A stretch of 64,000 bases of DNA from Petrosia ficiformis (Eukaryota > Porifera > Demospongiae > Haplosclerida > Petrosiidae), in the NCBI GenBank assembly GCA_947044365.1, contig OX345636.1, positions 46,067,037-46,131,036 of the forward strand. Direction: 5' to 3'. How positions within the stretch are numbered: the first letter of the stretch is position 1; each line of letters begins with the position of its first letter. Shown in pieces: positions 49,146-61,800 of the stretch. The position numbers and the translations under genes are program-made. The notes below the pieces were generated by a model, which was not told the DNA's origin, searched no databases, and saw only the letters and a list, made by a program, of their open reading frames with translations.

Positions 49146-49262
49146 TTAATTACATAATGATTTCAAAATAGGATTGGAGATTTCCCCTGCAACGAATATA
49201 TATGTATCTGTAGTCCAGCAATGAAAATCTCCACCAAGAAAGTATGCATGACGAAAAGGTAC
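49146..49262 (-). pseudogene. Orphan third GATM terminal exon
   Basis: The minus strand begins after a TCCATAG acceptor and reads VPFRHAYFLGGDFHCWTTD, homologous to the last exons at 37550 and 49900, including the catalytic Cys. After TTD an 8-base AT-rich insertion shifts the frame. The normal [11 protein letters not shown] end survives only in another frame (IRCRGNLQSYFE). The shifted frame stays open to a TAA at 49146, 39 codons in all. It is 640 bp downstream of the GATM-B terminal exon. It may be a relic of a third gene copy or an alternative last exon of GATM-B. Confidence 0.8.
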
Positions 49263-49499
49263 CTATGGATGATAAAAGGATATAGACTTCTGATGGTATG
49301 TATATGGATGTATGTATGTACAGGTATCGATACACAAAGATCATTAAGCATTATAAATATGTGAATGCATGTATGCAAAAATGGTTGGATGAGTGTATGG
49401 CTTGTAAATGAATCAATGGATGTACAAATAAGCTGCAAGTTACAAACAACAATACTAATATATATCAGTACATGAATGGTGTCACTTATTAAGATTTGG

Positions 49500-49736
49500 T
49501 GACAATAATTATATGTTCATGATAGAGAGAAGTTGGTTAGGATTAACCATCCTATAGGTGTTATACTAATGAAAAACAGCTACACACTCTCCTTCCAGGA
49601 AACAGCACGACCGTATGAACCCCTGACCATTTGATCAAGAGGCTCAAGCTGTAACCAGGTCAAAATGGTTAATGGTTGAAGTTCTGCTATGGTCATGTTG
49701 TTTCCTGGAAGGAGAGTGCCTGTTTTTCTGCGACTC
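49500..49736. mobile_element. tRNA-SINE foldback element, copy 2 (short)
   Basis: Contains CACTCTCCTTCCAGGAAACA...GATCAAGAGGCTCAAGCT and then the inverse arm (TGGTTAATGGTTGAAG...GGTCATGTTGTTTCCTGGAA GGAGAGTG). It is the same design as the element at 27427, but the arms are shortened and the central loop is almost lost. Confidence 0.75.
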
Positions 49737-49899
49737 AATACTCAATTATATAATCATCAGGTTCCTAAGTAGATATAATTATAAACAATAAAATACAATT
49801 TGTTCACGCAACTATTACAATAATATAAGTATTTATTTATGTGCTAGCTATTAGTGCAAGGTGTCCCAAAAGTCATAGCTAATAGCATGATAGGTAAAT

Positions 49900-52800
49900 T
49901 TAGAAGTAAGATTCCAGGGTACCACGACGACGAATATCTGTAGTCCAACAATGAAATCCTCCACCAGCTGAAAAAGCATGACGAAAAGGTACCTAAAGAT
50001 GGAGGATAGATACAGAAAAACAGTAATTGCATAACCATAAATTATATATAATACTAAGAATTACATTATTCTTATCATGATAAACAATAATGGTGTTGGT
50101 GTTCAAAGGTCTGCTTGCATTTCCTACCTTCAGGTGGTACTAAATTTCAAAGGTGAATTACAATAATGATAAAGGTTTGAAAAAAAAAACAACCTTGGTG
50201 TATGGGCAAAGAGTGGTTCATACAAATGTAAACCCATAACAGGAATGATACGATGAACCCAAACCTATGCAAGCATAAAAGGAATTAAGCACAATCACTT
50301 AGAATCTGTGCAAGCACATGGCATAAGCACTGAGGATTGAAAGTAAAAGCACAAACACACGGGGTTTTCATGCTTAAACACAGTTCAAGTATAACTTAAG
50401 CATCTCTGATAATTAGTGATCTAATTGACTATCATAATTATATTAATATTATAATTGTATATTATTTGGTTGACTGGATCAGTATTACACCAACTATTTC
50501 ATGAAAACATTAATTATTATTATTACATTATGTACAAGACATTTTCATTAAATTTCAATCACTCATATTTTATACATGATTGTTACTCTTCGACTACCAA
50601 TATTTGATTTGAGAGTTATAAAAAATTTAATAATCAAAAATAATACTACAACCATGCTGTGGTAACTTAACTCTTGATTTCCACAATAAATATATCTTAA
50701 AAATATCACACACATATGGAACTGAGAAGTGATATAATTCCCAGTCCAAGAGGAGTACAAAAACAAGTACACGAAATCATAGTCATAATACAATTTTAAG
50801 GAAATACATTTTTAGTTTAAGCAACAAACCATTAACTCATAATTAATGTCAGATACTACGCTAGTGCAACTTACCTTCAAAAAAAAGAATGGAGACAAGA
50901 ATAATGAAAAAATGGTTTCAATAAAAATGATAGAATATGTAGGGATGTCAAAACTCAAAATGTATGTGAACAATGTCAGAATTAGCGACAGGAGAATCAA
51001 AATTAAACAAACCACTTCTATATAACCCTACATAAGCACAGCTACTTTGTCTTTTGCTCTTTAATGACAGGTAATTATGTAGGGTTGTTATAAGTGAATG
51101 GTTTGTATAATTTTGTTTTTGCTGTTATATACACATCCCAATCTTGTTCACATACTTTTTGACATCACTACATTATTGGCAAAGGAAATATTTTGGTGAA
51201 TTCCCAGTGAATAATTGGCGAATTTTGAAAATTTGCTAAATTAAAGTACCATTAAATTTTAGCTACTGCAAACATGTTAGTTGACTCTGCTAGAGTTTCT
51301 CTGACATCAGTATCCCTACTGGTATGGTAGACGTGGTATCCTCTCATAGCCTGTACTCCAGTGTCACAGCAAATCCGATCCCCCGAAAATTCGATCCTCC
51401 TGGGATAAGTTTTACTAGCAATTTAAATCCGCGTTAGCATTTTCGATCTGGTTATAGATACAGCAGTGTTTCCTGAATACACCCAGTTGTGGTACGCTGT
51501 AATGATTAGCAAAGGAATATATATAGTCAGGAGTCCATAGAAAAAACGTAAGAGGGAGTGTGAATCGCCCATGCATTAATTGATTTTTCCTTATGCGATC
51601 TCCCGCTAGCGGATATACTATTTTTAGCATTTGTAAATCTACCACACCCAACGAACACGTTTGAAGGCAAGGGTAGAAATGACTCCGAAAAAGAAGAAGC
51701 CACAAAAAAACGAAATTTCGGAAACGTGACTCGCTGTCTATGATTGCTGATTTAGAAAAGGGAAGCTATACTGACATTTACCAGACTCGATAAATTCCTT
51801 CAGATCGTCTAAAACAGTAGACTTTCCTGCCAACTTCCACAACGATTGCCTGACAGGCATGAGAATGTTGGAGTTAGAGCTGCAGAATGCTTATTAGCCA
51901 AATGGAGAGATCTTGGTGGAGTGAGGTTGCCTGTTAGATTCGGCCATATCCATGTTGTCGTTCTGGGTGTTGCAAAAATAGACTAAAAATAGTATATCCG
52001 CTAGCAGGAGGAAAAATCGATTAACGCGTGGGTAATTCACACTCCCTCCCTCTTACGTTTTTTCTATTATGAACTCCTGATATAGTACAGGTGGAATAAC
52101 ATTCTAGAATTCATGAATTTGTCAGAACCTGTGAGATAAAACAAATTTAGTAGATAATGCATACACTATAGTTGTAGCAAATAATTATATATACTATATA
52201 TAGACATGGAAATATGCTAATGATACTGTGTGTGGTAGAGCTTATAATTATAATTATACAAAGACAAACTATAATTATAATTATACAAAGACAAACTATA
52301 ATTATTATAATTATAGATTTATTTGTTTACATTAATTTAATTTTATACTATATTGCTGCAAGTTCAGGTACAAGAACAAAGCCATTTCCACTTCATTATT
52401 CAAACTAGTCTAGTGTTGTTTTAGTGAACTAAATCTAATGCTAAACTTAATCAACCTTTTACTAATTTATAATTAGTTTTTATTATATTATTGATGATGT
52501 TTTAGTTATAGAACTATAACTAATATACTTGTAATGGATGTTTTGGCTTAGTTGCAAGCAGTGCAAATGGATGTACAGTTTTGATTATAATCATTTCAGT
52601 TTAATTCCTCAGTTCAAACTTCAACTCACATATTAGTATTTGCATTTATAGTTTTAGTTAACTAAAACAACACTATGAAAACTATTAGTTAACTATAACT
52701 AAAACAGCATTTCTAAAACAACACTAATTCGTACAAGAATCTATGTGAAACTATCCAATCTTTGCATTCAGAGCACTCAATCTGGGTTGATCCTGCATGG

Positions 52801-55800
52801 TAGCTATGGCATACAATAGACATGAATCTTTTCCTACAGTATATGCTTTCACTTGTACAGTAGCCCATCTTTTTTTCATGACTGAGAACACGGTTATGAA
52901 GCCTTGCTAGAAGCAGTGGAGCAGGTGTGCCCTCACATCATTCAGTGCAAATGCTAAATTCCTTGGCTGTTGATAATTGATACATATGCAGTTGTAAAAA
53001 GGCCATAGTCAAAACCTCGTGACTGTCTTTGAACATCAATGTACTTTATATTTAGTGGAATGGCTGGTTTCTTGGTTGTGTGCTGGAGGATTGATTTTGC
53101 TACTAAGGGATAGAATATGCTAGTCCACGTGATCTGGGGCGGATCTAAACAGCTAGCAGATTCATTCTGTCTGGATCAAAAATGAGGGGGATCGGATTTC
53201 CTGTGACACCGGCTCCATTGTCAAAGGTAGGCATGGTTTAGTAACACGTGCTTGAAATGCCAAATTTAATCTCGCCAATATACAAATTTTTATGATTTCA
53301 CTAAAATTATTTCTCAACAAACACACCTGCTGTAAGGTATTCCATCATTTTTATTGAAAATATTTTTTTTATTATTCTTTAACAAAATGTCATTATTATG
53401 CATCACTCCCAGCACATCCACTTGCAATTTCCACATCCTTTAAAAGGTTTCATAAAATGTGTTTTAATACATTTCCAGTAAATGCATGTTGCAAAAATCG
53501 CTATATGACTTTCCAATCAAATATTATAAGTGATTAAAATTAGGATATCACTAAAGAGATGCAGACTAATGACAGGAAGACACTCATCATGCTGCTTAAA
53601 GTTTCTTAGCGGCATGCAATGAACGCTATCTATGAAGGCCTTCTCTCTTGTTACAACCTGAAAATATTATATAAATTATAAACCTAACAAAAGTGAATTG
53701 TGTGAAGTGTCTACCAATGCATGCAATGGAGAATTCACATTCCACTTAAACTTACAACTTACAAAGATTACAGCTAATTGCACATACCTTGATGCATTCA
53801 ATACCCAGTTTCTCAAATGTCTTTTGCACATTTATCTCGTCTTTCTCTACCAACACTCTCTTCTCATCCAACATTACTATATTCATTGCCAACCATTTGG
53901 AAGTGAAGTATAAAGGCCATGAATCAGGAATCGTTGGTTGACCTGACTCAACTATTTTCCATCCTGTGAAATGTTTACAGTAGAGACAATGGATGTCAGT
54001 CAATATTATATAATAAATAGTGCAGCTCAGGAGGTATATTCAGGATTATAAACTAATGATTGTGACTGCTTTTGTAAAAATCAACTGATTGGAAGAAATA
54101 TTTTATGGCCTGTAGGCCAATCCCTATAATTGCTTTCCAATGAGTTTGAACTATATATATATATATATATATATGCTTGTGTAACTTGTGCGAGTATGTG
54201 TTGTATATGTAGTTAAGGCCCCAGCATTTAGAGTACACAGAAAGGCAGAGACATTAGTACTGTTAGTCATCACAAAGCAATCATAAGGATAATTTTTCTC
54301 AATATATTTTGTTTCCTTATACCTGCCACCTTAATGGTAATTATCCCTCAATACATACCAGCTTTTTTTATCATCTCTATTTCATTACAAGGACGATCTG
54401 GATTAGAAATCACCAAACCAGGTCCAATAATATTGAAAGTACCATCAATGTGCATTGCATTAGGATTTTTAAATGAAAGAACATGAACTTTATACTCATC
54501 TCCAAGATGACGTCTCAACCACTCAATTCCCATTTGGTTGGTGACCTGCATAATTATATATATGCAATAGTTATAGAACAGTTGCAAGTTATAGGTTACA
54601 AGAAATAATAATCATTAAATGAAAGAACATGGACTTTATACTTCTTACTAAAAAGAATTTAGTTTTAGTTGGCCAAACAAAAGTGTTCAATTATCAGCCA
54701 TCAGCTATCACAATATTATTAGACGTGTAATTTAGGGTTAGTTTGGTTAATTAAAACTGAAAATGCCTTCATTAATTTCAAAGAAACATTTGATAAAAAC
54801 TGTGATCAATTAATTCAGATTTAGTACAAAATAAATAATTATGATATATAGTGCTATTGTGAAAATGCAACTTACTTGACTTCGTTGAACAAATATATCC
54901 TTTCCAGCACGTATAAAGTCAGCTACATCAAAGCAGGGCTCAAATTCGGTTGTAGCAAATTTACCTTGTGAAACTAATCTGTTTCGATCTTCCAAATTTG
55001 TAATGGGATAATCCATGTCATACAGCTCATCACTCATCAATGGTTTAGGGACAGCAGTCCACTTTGCTCCTTGGCGAAAATATTCTTTCACCAAAGGTCT
55101 AAAGGCACGATATTCAAAGAATCGACATCTCCAAGCCATGGGTGCTTCAAAAATTTCGTTTCCAATAACCATTAAAACATCTCGAGGCATTGCAGAAAAT
55201 GATCCATGAGAGGAAAAATCAGGAGTTGTGTACATCTGGGTACAATCAATTGGATCAGGACGACGGACAATGATTCCCTCATGTTCTAAAATGCGACTGA
55301 GTTCATTCAGCTGTTCTTCTGCCTTTTTGATAACTTGATCAGGAAGAGATTTTCTGCTATTTTGCTGAAAGAAGGTCCACGACTTCTCAGGCATACATGC
55401 TTTGACTTCAATATCAAGAGGAGGAATACACATTCCTATTGCTCGTCCAACTATCACTTCCTCTAATGGATCCCATTCGTTGTGGGAACATACCGGTGAG
55501 GTAGATGGAGAAACAATAGCTGATGATGACAATGATGTACAGCATATTTGAGGTGTTAACAGCTTCTTGAAGTACTGCAGATTTGTCTGCATTGGAAATA
55601 TGTGATATATAATCCATGATTAAAGAGCGTTGGTACATTATATTACATAAATAAAATTGAAACATTATTCATTATCACTGCAAAACGACTGGGTATTTCA
55701 ACCAACCAGCATGTTGGTTATATTAGGTATATTAATATTGCATCACAACAATAATATTAATTAATTTGCATTCGGACAATTATAATTGCTAAATTCAGAT

Positions 55801-58800
55801 GTCATAAACTATAAGTCAGGATATAGCTTGTAACGTTTTATGGCCGCAGGGCCATTTCCCTATAATTGCTTTCCACGGGGTTTAATCCTGATTATACCTC
55901 GTTAACTTTTGGGTGTTAGAATCTGTTTACATCCATACTTCTTCAATATTATCAATACTTTACGTCATTGAACTTATTCATTATTAATACGAAATCAATA
56001 ATAACATTCTATTAAGAACATACGCAAAGCAGACTGAGCTATACTACAGCACTATACTGAAGGAGGTATGAAGTAACATTACTAACATGCAATTCAAGTA
56101 ACCACGTGAAAAATTGAAACACTGGTTTACTTTACAGGCTCTTCCCCTTGCACTGATTGTCAACAATCAATAGAACGCAATTTTAAATGATTGCAATGTC
56201 TATAAAACTTTCACTTTTCCTCCCCCCTGGATACTGAAATTAAACAGCTATCATTAAATTACAGCATTTCTGTCCTATACAAGGACAACAAAATGATGGT
56301 AGCATAGATGGTCATTAGTCACAAGTAAGATCTGAAGATTATGCTTGTTAATATGTTAATACTCATTGCATGATAATTAGTATTACAATTTTTCTATATG
56401 TCCACAAGAAGACTCCCACAGTCTCAGTTTACTATAGGAATACACAAAACTAATCAATAAATGTACACATCATTTTGGGGGAGGGAGTGCTGGTGATACA
56501 ACATTCACTTGTTCATCAAGGTTACTGCCCTGAGAAAACTTTTTAAGTGTTCAATGAAATTCTAGTGATATCTTGGTTATACAGCATGTCATAATTATGA
56601 TCACTGCATTCAAGTGATAATTCTACCAATAGAGAAATTAATAAGAAAAGAAAGACTGGTTGCATGTTTATCCATACTCACTGGGTATCAAATTATAATG
56701 GTAGCCCCAAAGTCGGTTGGTAAGCTATAAAGAACACATCCTTCCCATGATGGGGGGGGGGGGGTTCGAGGGTGTTCAGTTGAACGCTCCTTTTTGAATA
56801 AGATACTACAGTAATGCACAGTAACACAATTTGGTGCAGTCATCTAAATATGTTTTAAACGCTAATGCATACATACTCCCTCCTCCATTAACAATATTTC
56901 TTGAAGCTCCCTTTTCAAATTGTTTACTACTGGTCTGGTTACATATGCCAAATACGCCACAACAGAAAGAATTGTAGCTCAGCAAAAAAGTGACTTATCA
57001 CTGTACAAAATAATGGGTTATTTTAACCCTAATTTGGTTACATGAGTCTCAATTCTTCCTGCATGAGACTGTATAAATCAATGCTGATTCTTTTCTTGCT
57101 AGGTAATGATTGCAAGTACACCGTAAAAACTGATTGGTTGTTTTAACCAATTGATTGGTTACATGAGTTTCATTTGCTTTTAAATAATAATTATATTAAT
57201 AATGAAGCATCTATAGGAACATAGGAAGCCAATATTATCATGTTTTTAATGGAAAACAATTTGCACTTTCCATTATAAAATAATTTTGATGTTCCTAATG
57301 GGAAAGTACAGATGTATCCATTCTGTACTAAACAGGTTTATTATGTTTCTAATGCAAAGTACAGGTGTACTATCCAATTAGCAACATAGTAATTGTTCTT
57401 ATTTTCCATTATATATATATATATATATATGATGAAGCCACACTTCAAAGCCTTTAGCAGTGCTATAACTGTGATATGTTGCACTGGGTGCACATATATC
57501 CCTTTGATGTTTCATATGTGCATGTGGTTTGTTAACACCTTTCCAATGAACCACAGCTGTACTTTAACATTACAATATATTAAACTCCAGTAAATAAATA
57601 ATTGCAAATCAAAGCAGAGAGTTAACAATCTTTTCATCACATTGTTCACTTGAATAATTTGGCAATCAACAGGAACCAAAGATGGCACCATTGGTGGTTC
57701 ACTTGAATAGTATGAATAAAGTGATCTGGGGGGATATTGCTCACCATTTTGATTTCTTGTTTCTGAAATAAAAACACACAGCCATGTGTTCAGCAGTGCG
57801 GCACTGCACTTTGGCGAAATAACTTCCTTGGGACAAGGTTCTTCTGGATTCCGAGCGTTATAATCTTGATACCAGTCTGTGAATTTCTTCATTGCACAAC
57901 GTGTGCTGACATCAGTGTTTTTGGGAACTTGAAGCTTTGACAACTTAGCAAGATCATTGTCAGAAGCTGCCTGGAAACGATGTTTACCTTTTAACGACAG
58001 CGACAGCCTTCGTTTTTTTACTGGATGATTGTCTTTCGACGGTGAAACACTCTCGTTTTCCATATCTTTATTGCTTGCAGCTTGCCCTTTTGATTTTCAG
58101 GTGCGTGTTATGACTGCGCACGCACGAGCATGCACAATTATTACAGACACGTGTGACTTCACCATGTACATATATTAGTTATGTCATGCTACACGTGTAA
58201 TATCACATTTATAAGCACCTCGCCCTCGGGCTTGGTGCTTATAAATGTGATAAAGCACTCGTAGCGTGACATAACATATACATATATATATATATATATA
58301 TAGATATATATATATATATATATATATAAACATAATTATTATGTTCCTAATGGAAAGTGCAGCATTGTAATAGATATATAACGCAGATGGAAAACATGCA
58401 ACTGATATAACCAGGTTGAAACAACCACTAATTATTTACAGTGTAGTAATAATTTACTTCTTATCATTTTGAACTAGTATAAGGTACATGCCATAATAAA
58501 TAATAGAGTTTTACTTCAGTTATAAACATGATTATTATACAGATGTACAATCCATTTGGGAATATAATGCATATAATTGTTTTAAATTCCATCATAAACA
58601 TGATTATTATATTCCTAATGGATAGTACATCTGTACTTCCCATTTGGAACATAATAAACATGTTTACAATGGAAAGTAAACATTATTAGAAGTAATTTAT
58701 AGTATGGGCTACTTCATATCAAACATAGTGCTATTAAGCAGATGAAACTCGTATAACCAATCAAGTTGGTTAGAACAACCAATCAATTTTTACAGTGTAT

Positions 58801-61800
58801 TAATCCTCAACTGGAAAAAAACGTTCCTCAACATTTTTACATCACATGATGCTTCAGCATACTTGATTCTGGTTGGTATGCACAATTGTACATGTCTACA
58901 TGCTGAGTCAGCACAACCAAAGTCCCACACCACACATCACACGGTTACACGGTTATAATGAATAATATTTTATTAGGTATTGTCAGTAGGTTTGCATGTA
59001 CATTAATTTTGTTTGTAATTATTATACATAATTATTCACTTGGGGAAATATTAACAAAATTATAATTATACCATAGCCTCTCAGTCCCCTCTCTGATGTG
59101 GTAAGTGTAATGATGTATTCCACAGATATTTGAATTACCAGTAATTACTATGAAATTTACATACTAAATATACCGTATAGGGCATATTTTTCGAGGGAAT
59201 TATATTTTGCGATTGACTGGGATTTTAGACTTAAAGGATCTATTTTTCACGAATTGCTAGATGATTGATCCATGACCATGCCTGTATATAAACATGTACT
59301 CCGCCCTGACACACGTTTACCAGATACCACCACGTGTATGCGAGGCATGTGACAGAAGAATGTCTGGAAGAGTTACTTTTGACTCGTGGGTTCGAGGGTA
59401 CCATGTTAACAAGTCTTTTTGGAATCCGAGCATTGGTGACACTCTATTGACGAAATGTGACTTTGGTCATCGTGCGCGCACATGCATGATTTGCGAATTT
59501 ATTTTTCACGAATAGTATTCAGAACCGCGAAATTCGCAAAATATAATTCCCTCGAAAAATATGCCCTGTACGGTACTAGTTAATATAGATCAAGATCAAA
59601 ACAAACACTGCACTGCAAAAATAAAAATGTTATAATAACTAATTTATTGGTTAGTACACTTATAGTGGTAATTGTAATTTAATCGTCACATAGGTTGTTA
59701 TGACTGCATGGTGATATACATGTAATTATCAAACAATGTTTACCATAGAAACAACGAATCCATACATTTTCAATTAGACATTCAAATCACGCACTATGAC
59801 AATATTTTCCAGTATTTTTATAGAGTCATATGACCGGAAGTTTTATTGCACGGAACATCACCTGACCGGAAGTTTTATTGTATTGCGTGTCACATGCTGC
59901 TAAGTAAAAATTGTGTAGAAAGAGATTACTCTCTAATTTCTTTAGTTTTGGCGATGGTGAAGTTAGTAAACATGAGTTGTGATAAAATTATGAACGAGGT
60001 AAGTTATGTTTATGATAAAATGTGAAAGTAGAGAAGTTTATATATGTGCAGTGCTGAAAGTCTTTTTTCGGGTTGGAGGTTGCCCGAGATAGCTACTGTT
60101 TTGGGATTTAACTTGTGAAATGCTTCAAGATTACCATCTTTATCATGATAGTGTGAATAATAAAGTATTGCTAAGTAGTAATAGGCAAAAACAAGCATTA
60201 TTTGATAAATATATTATCGCACAGATACCCGGGAAATATTACTCGTTGGATACAGCGTGCCACTCGTCCTTCGGACTCGTGGCAACGCTGTATCCAACTC
60301 GTAATATTTCCCGGTATCTGTGCGATAATATAATTTTATAATTCAATAATTGTAATTTCAATTTCCTTATCCTGTCTAAAAGATATGCAAAGAAGCAGAA
60401 TAAGTAATTTAATTAAGTCATTGTAGGTTTCCAAACCTTCTTTGTGCATCTAATGTGAGATATTAGGCATGATAATTGATTATAATAGGTACATATGTCT
60501 TTTAGTTGCTATGGCGTTAGATGTATTTATCCTGAACAACCAACTAATTGTTAAATCCTTCTAACTGTACTAACCAATATATTTGTTATTTTAACAATTC
60601 TGTTTTTGCAGTGTGTTGGTTGTTTTACAAACATATAGTATATACAGAGGCACATAGTATAATACAGCACTTACAGAGATATTCTTTTACAAAGTTGTGC
60701 ATTGCTTGCATCTATAACTTAGGATTCTTGAAAGTGCACTTTTAAGGTATAAATTTCATTTACTTTAATACTGCTTTTATAATTAATAATGAAGCATTTG
60801 TAGGAGCCAATATTATCATGTTCCTAATGAACATAATAATTGCTTCTAAATATAGGTTAGATACTGTATTCGAGGTTTCTACATGCAATAGAACTACCAC
60901 GGAAACTGTTTAATTACTGAGGGCACAGTATTCTTCACTTGCCAAGGAAGTTCTTGGAGTGCCTTTCTCATCTGCTCCAGTTGAGAGGCTATTCAGCATT
61001 GCTGGAAAAATCTTCACTCCGTGATTAAGTGATTATAGATTAAATTTTAAACAATTAATGTTCATAAGATGTAACAACGATTTGCAATGATATTTAAAAC
61101 TGTGATTTGTCACCTTACATTGGTTACAAACAGCACCTAAGTACCAAGTACCATATAAGTCAGTATTTGTATTTGTACTTAAGTACACTTTCAGTAGTAG
61201 AACTACTTAACTTTTTTTTTTGTAGTACTTGTACTTTTCAAGAGTAATTCGCCCCACGCCTGATATTAATGTAGATTGTATGTCACCATACAGTCATAAC
61301 AACCTACATGACCAATTAAATTACAATTTCCACTATTCCTTGCAACTGTACTAATAAATAGATTAGTTATTTTAACAATTATATTTTTCCTGTGTAGGAC
61401 TATGAAAACATTAGTGTTGATTATATAACTATAACTAAAATTAAAGTAATATTGTCTCTGGACATCAGTATATACCACTCTAAAAACAAAATCGTTAAAA
61501 TAACTAATTTATTGTTCAGTACAGTTACATTTCATGCAAGTTATTTTAAGATGGGTATAAGCACCCACCTTTTTGCAAGAGGTTGCTCCACTATTTTGAC
61601 AATATAATCCAAAACCAATCTCTCCACCTCATATAGAGGCTTGTTTGGCCCACATATTTTATAAATTGATGAGTACCGAAAACTTGTAATTATCTTGTGA
61701 GACAATAACCTTAAAATTTGTTTAATCTGTTTAATTGAACAAACCATATAATTAGTTTTGTGGTCAGTGAAAACTAGTTCATTGTGTGTTGTGTATAAAC

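Larger units (their letters stand above)
51350..53215. mobile_element. Large TIR element carrying two nested elements
   Basis: GTGTCACAGCAAATCCGATC near 51361 is matched inverted near 53180-53208 (GATCGGATTTCCTGTGACAC). The two nested elements (51528-52079 and 52416-52726) lie inside. The rest of the interior has no recognisable ORF. It is in the last intron of GATM-B. Confidence 0.6.
57119..58797. mobile_element. 1.7-kb TIR element (TA target) carrying a Crypton fragment
   Basis: The ends CACCGTAAAAACTGATTGGT and its inverse (ACCAATCAATTTTTACAGTG) are both flanked by TA. The subterminal GGTTGTTTTAACCAA motif and repeated ATGTTCCTAATGGAAAGT-like units occur on both sides. The interior contains the Crypton N-terminal fragment (57590-58063) and a hairpin (58178-58275). 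The element is in GATM-B intron 2. Confidence 0.72.
59614..61400. mobile_element. CACTGCAAAAA TIR element, composite
   Basis: The left end at about 59617-59735 (CACTGCAAAAATAAAAATGT ... ACATAGGTTGTTATGACTGC) is matched inverted at 61277-61400. Inside are a perfect-looking hairpin (60212-60330), another solo end (60525-60615) and a hAT fragment (60940-61025). It is therefore either one old element with nested inserts or two ends that happen to face each other. Confidence 0.55.

Noticed and set aside
57512..57589. The end of the minus-strand Crypton ORF ([16 protein letters not shown]...).
   Set aside because: It lacks similarity to the family after about residue 150 and is probably read-through into element DNA, so the pseudogene was ended earlier.
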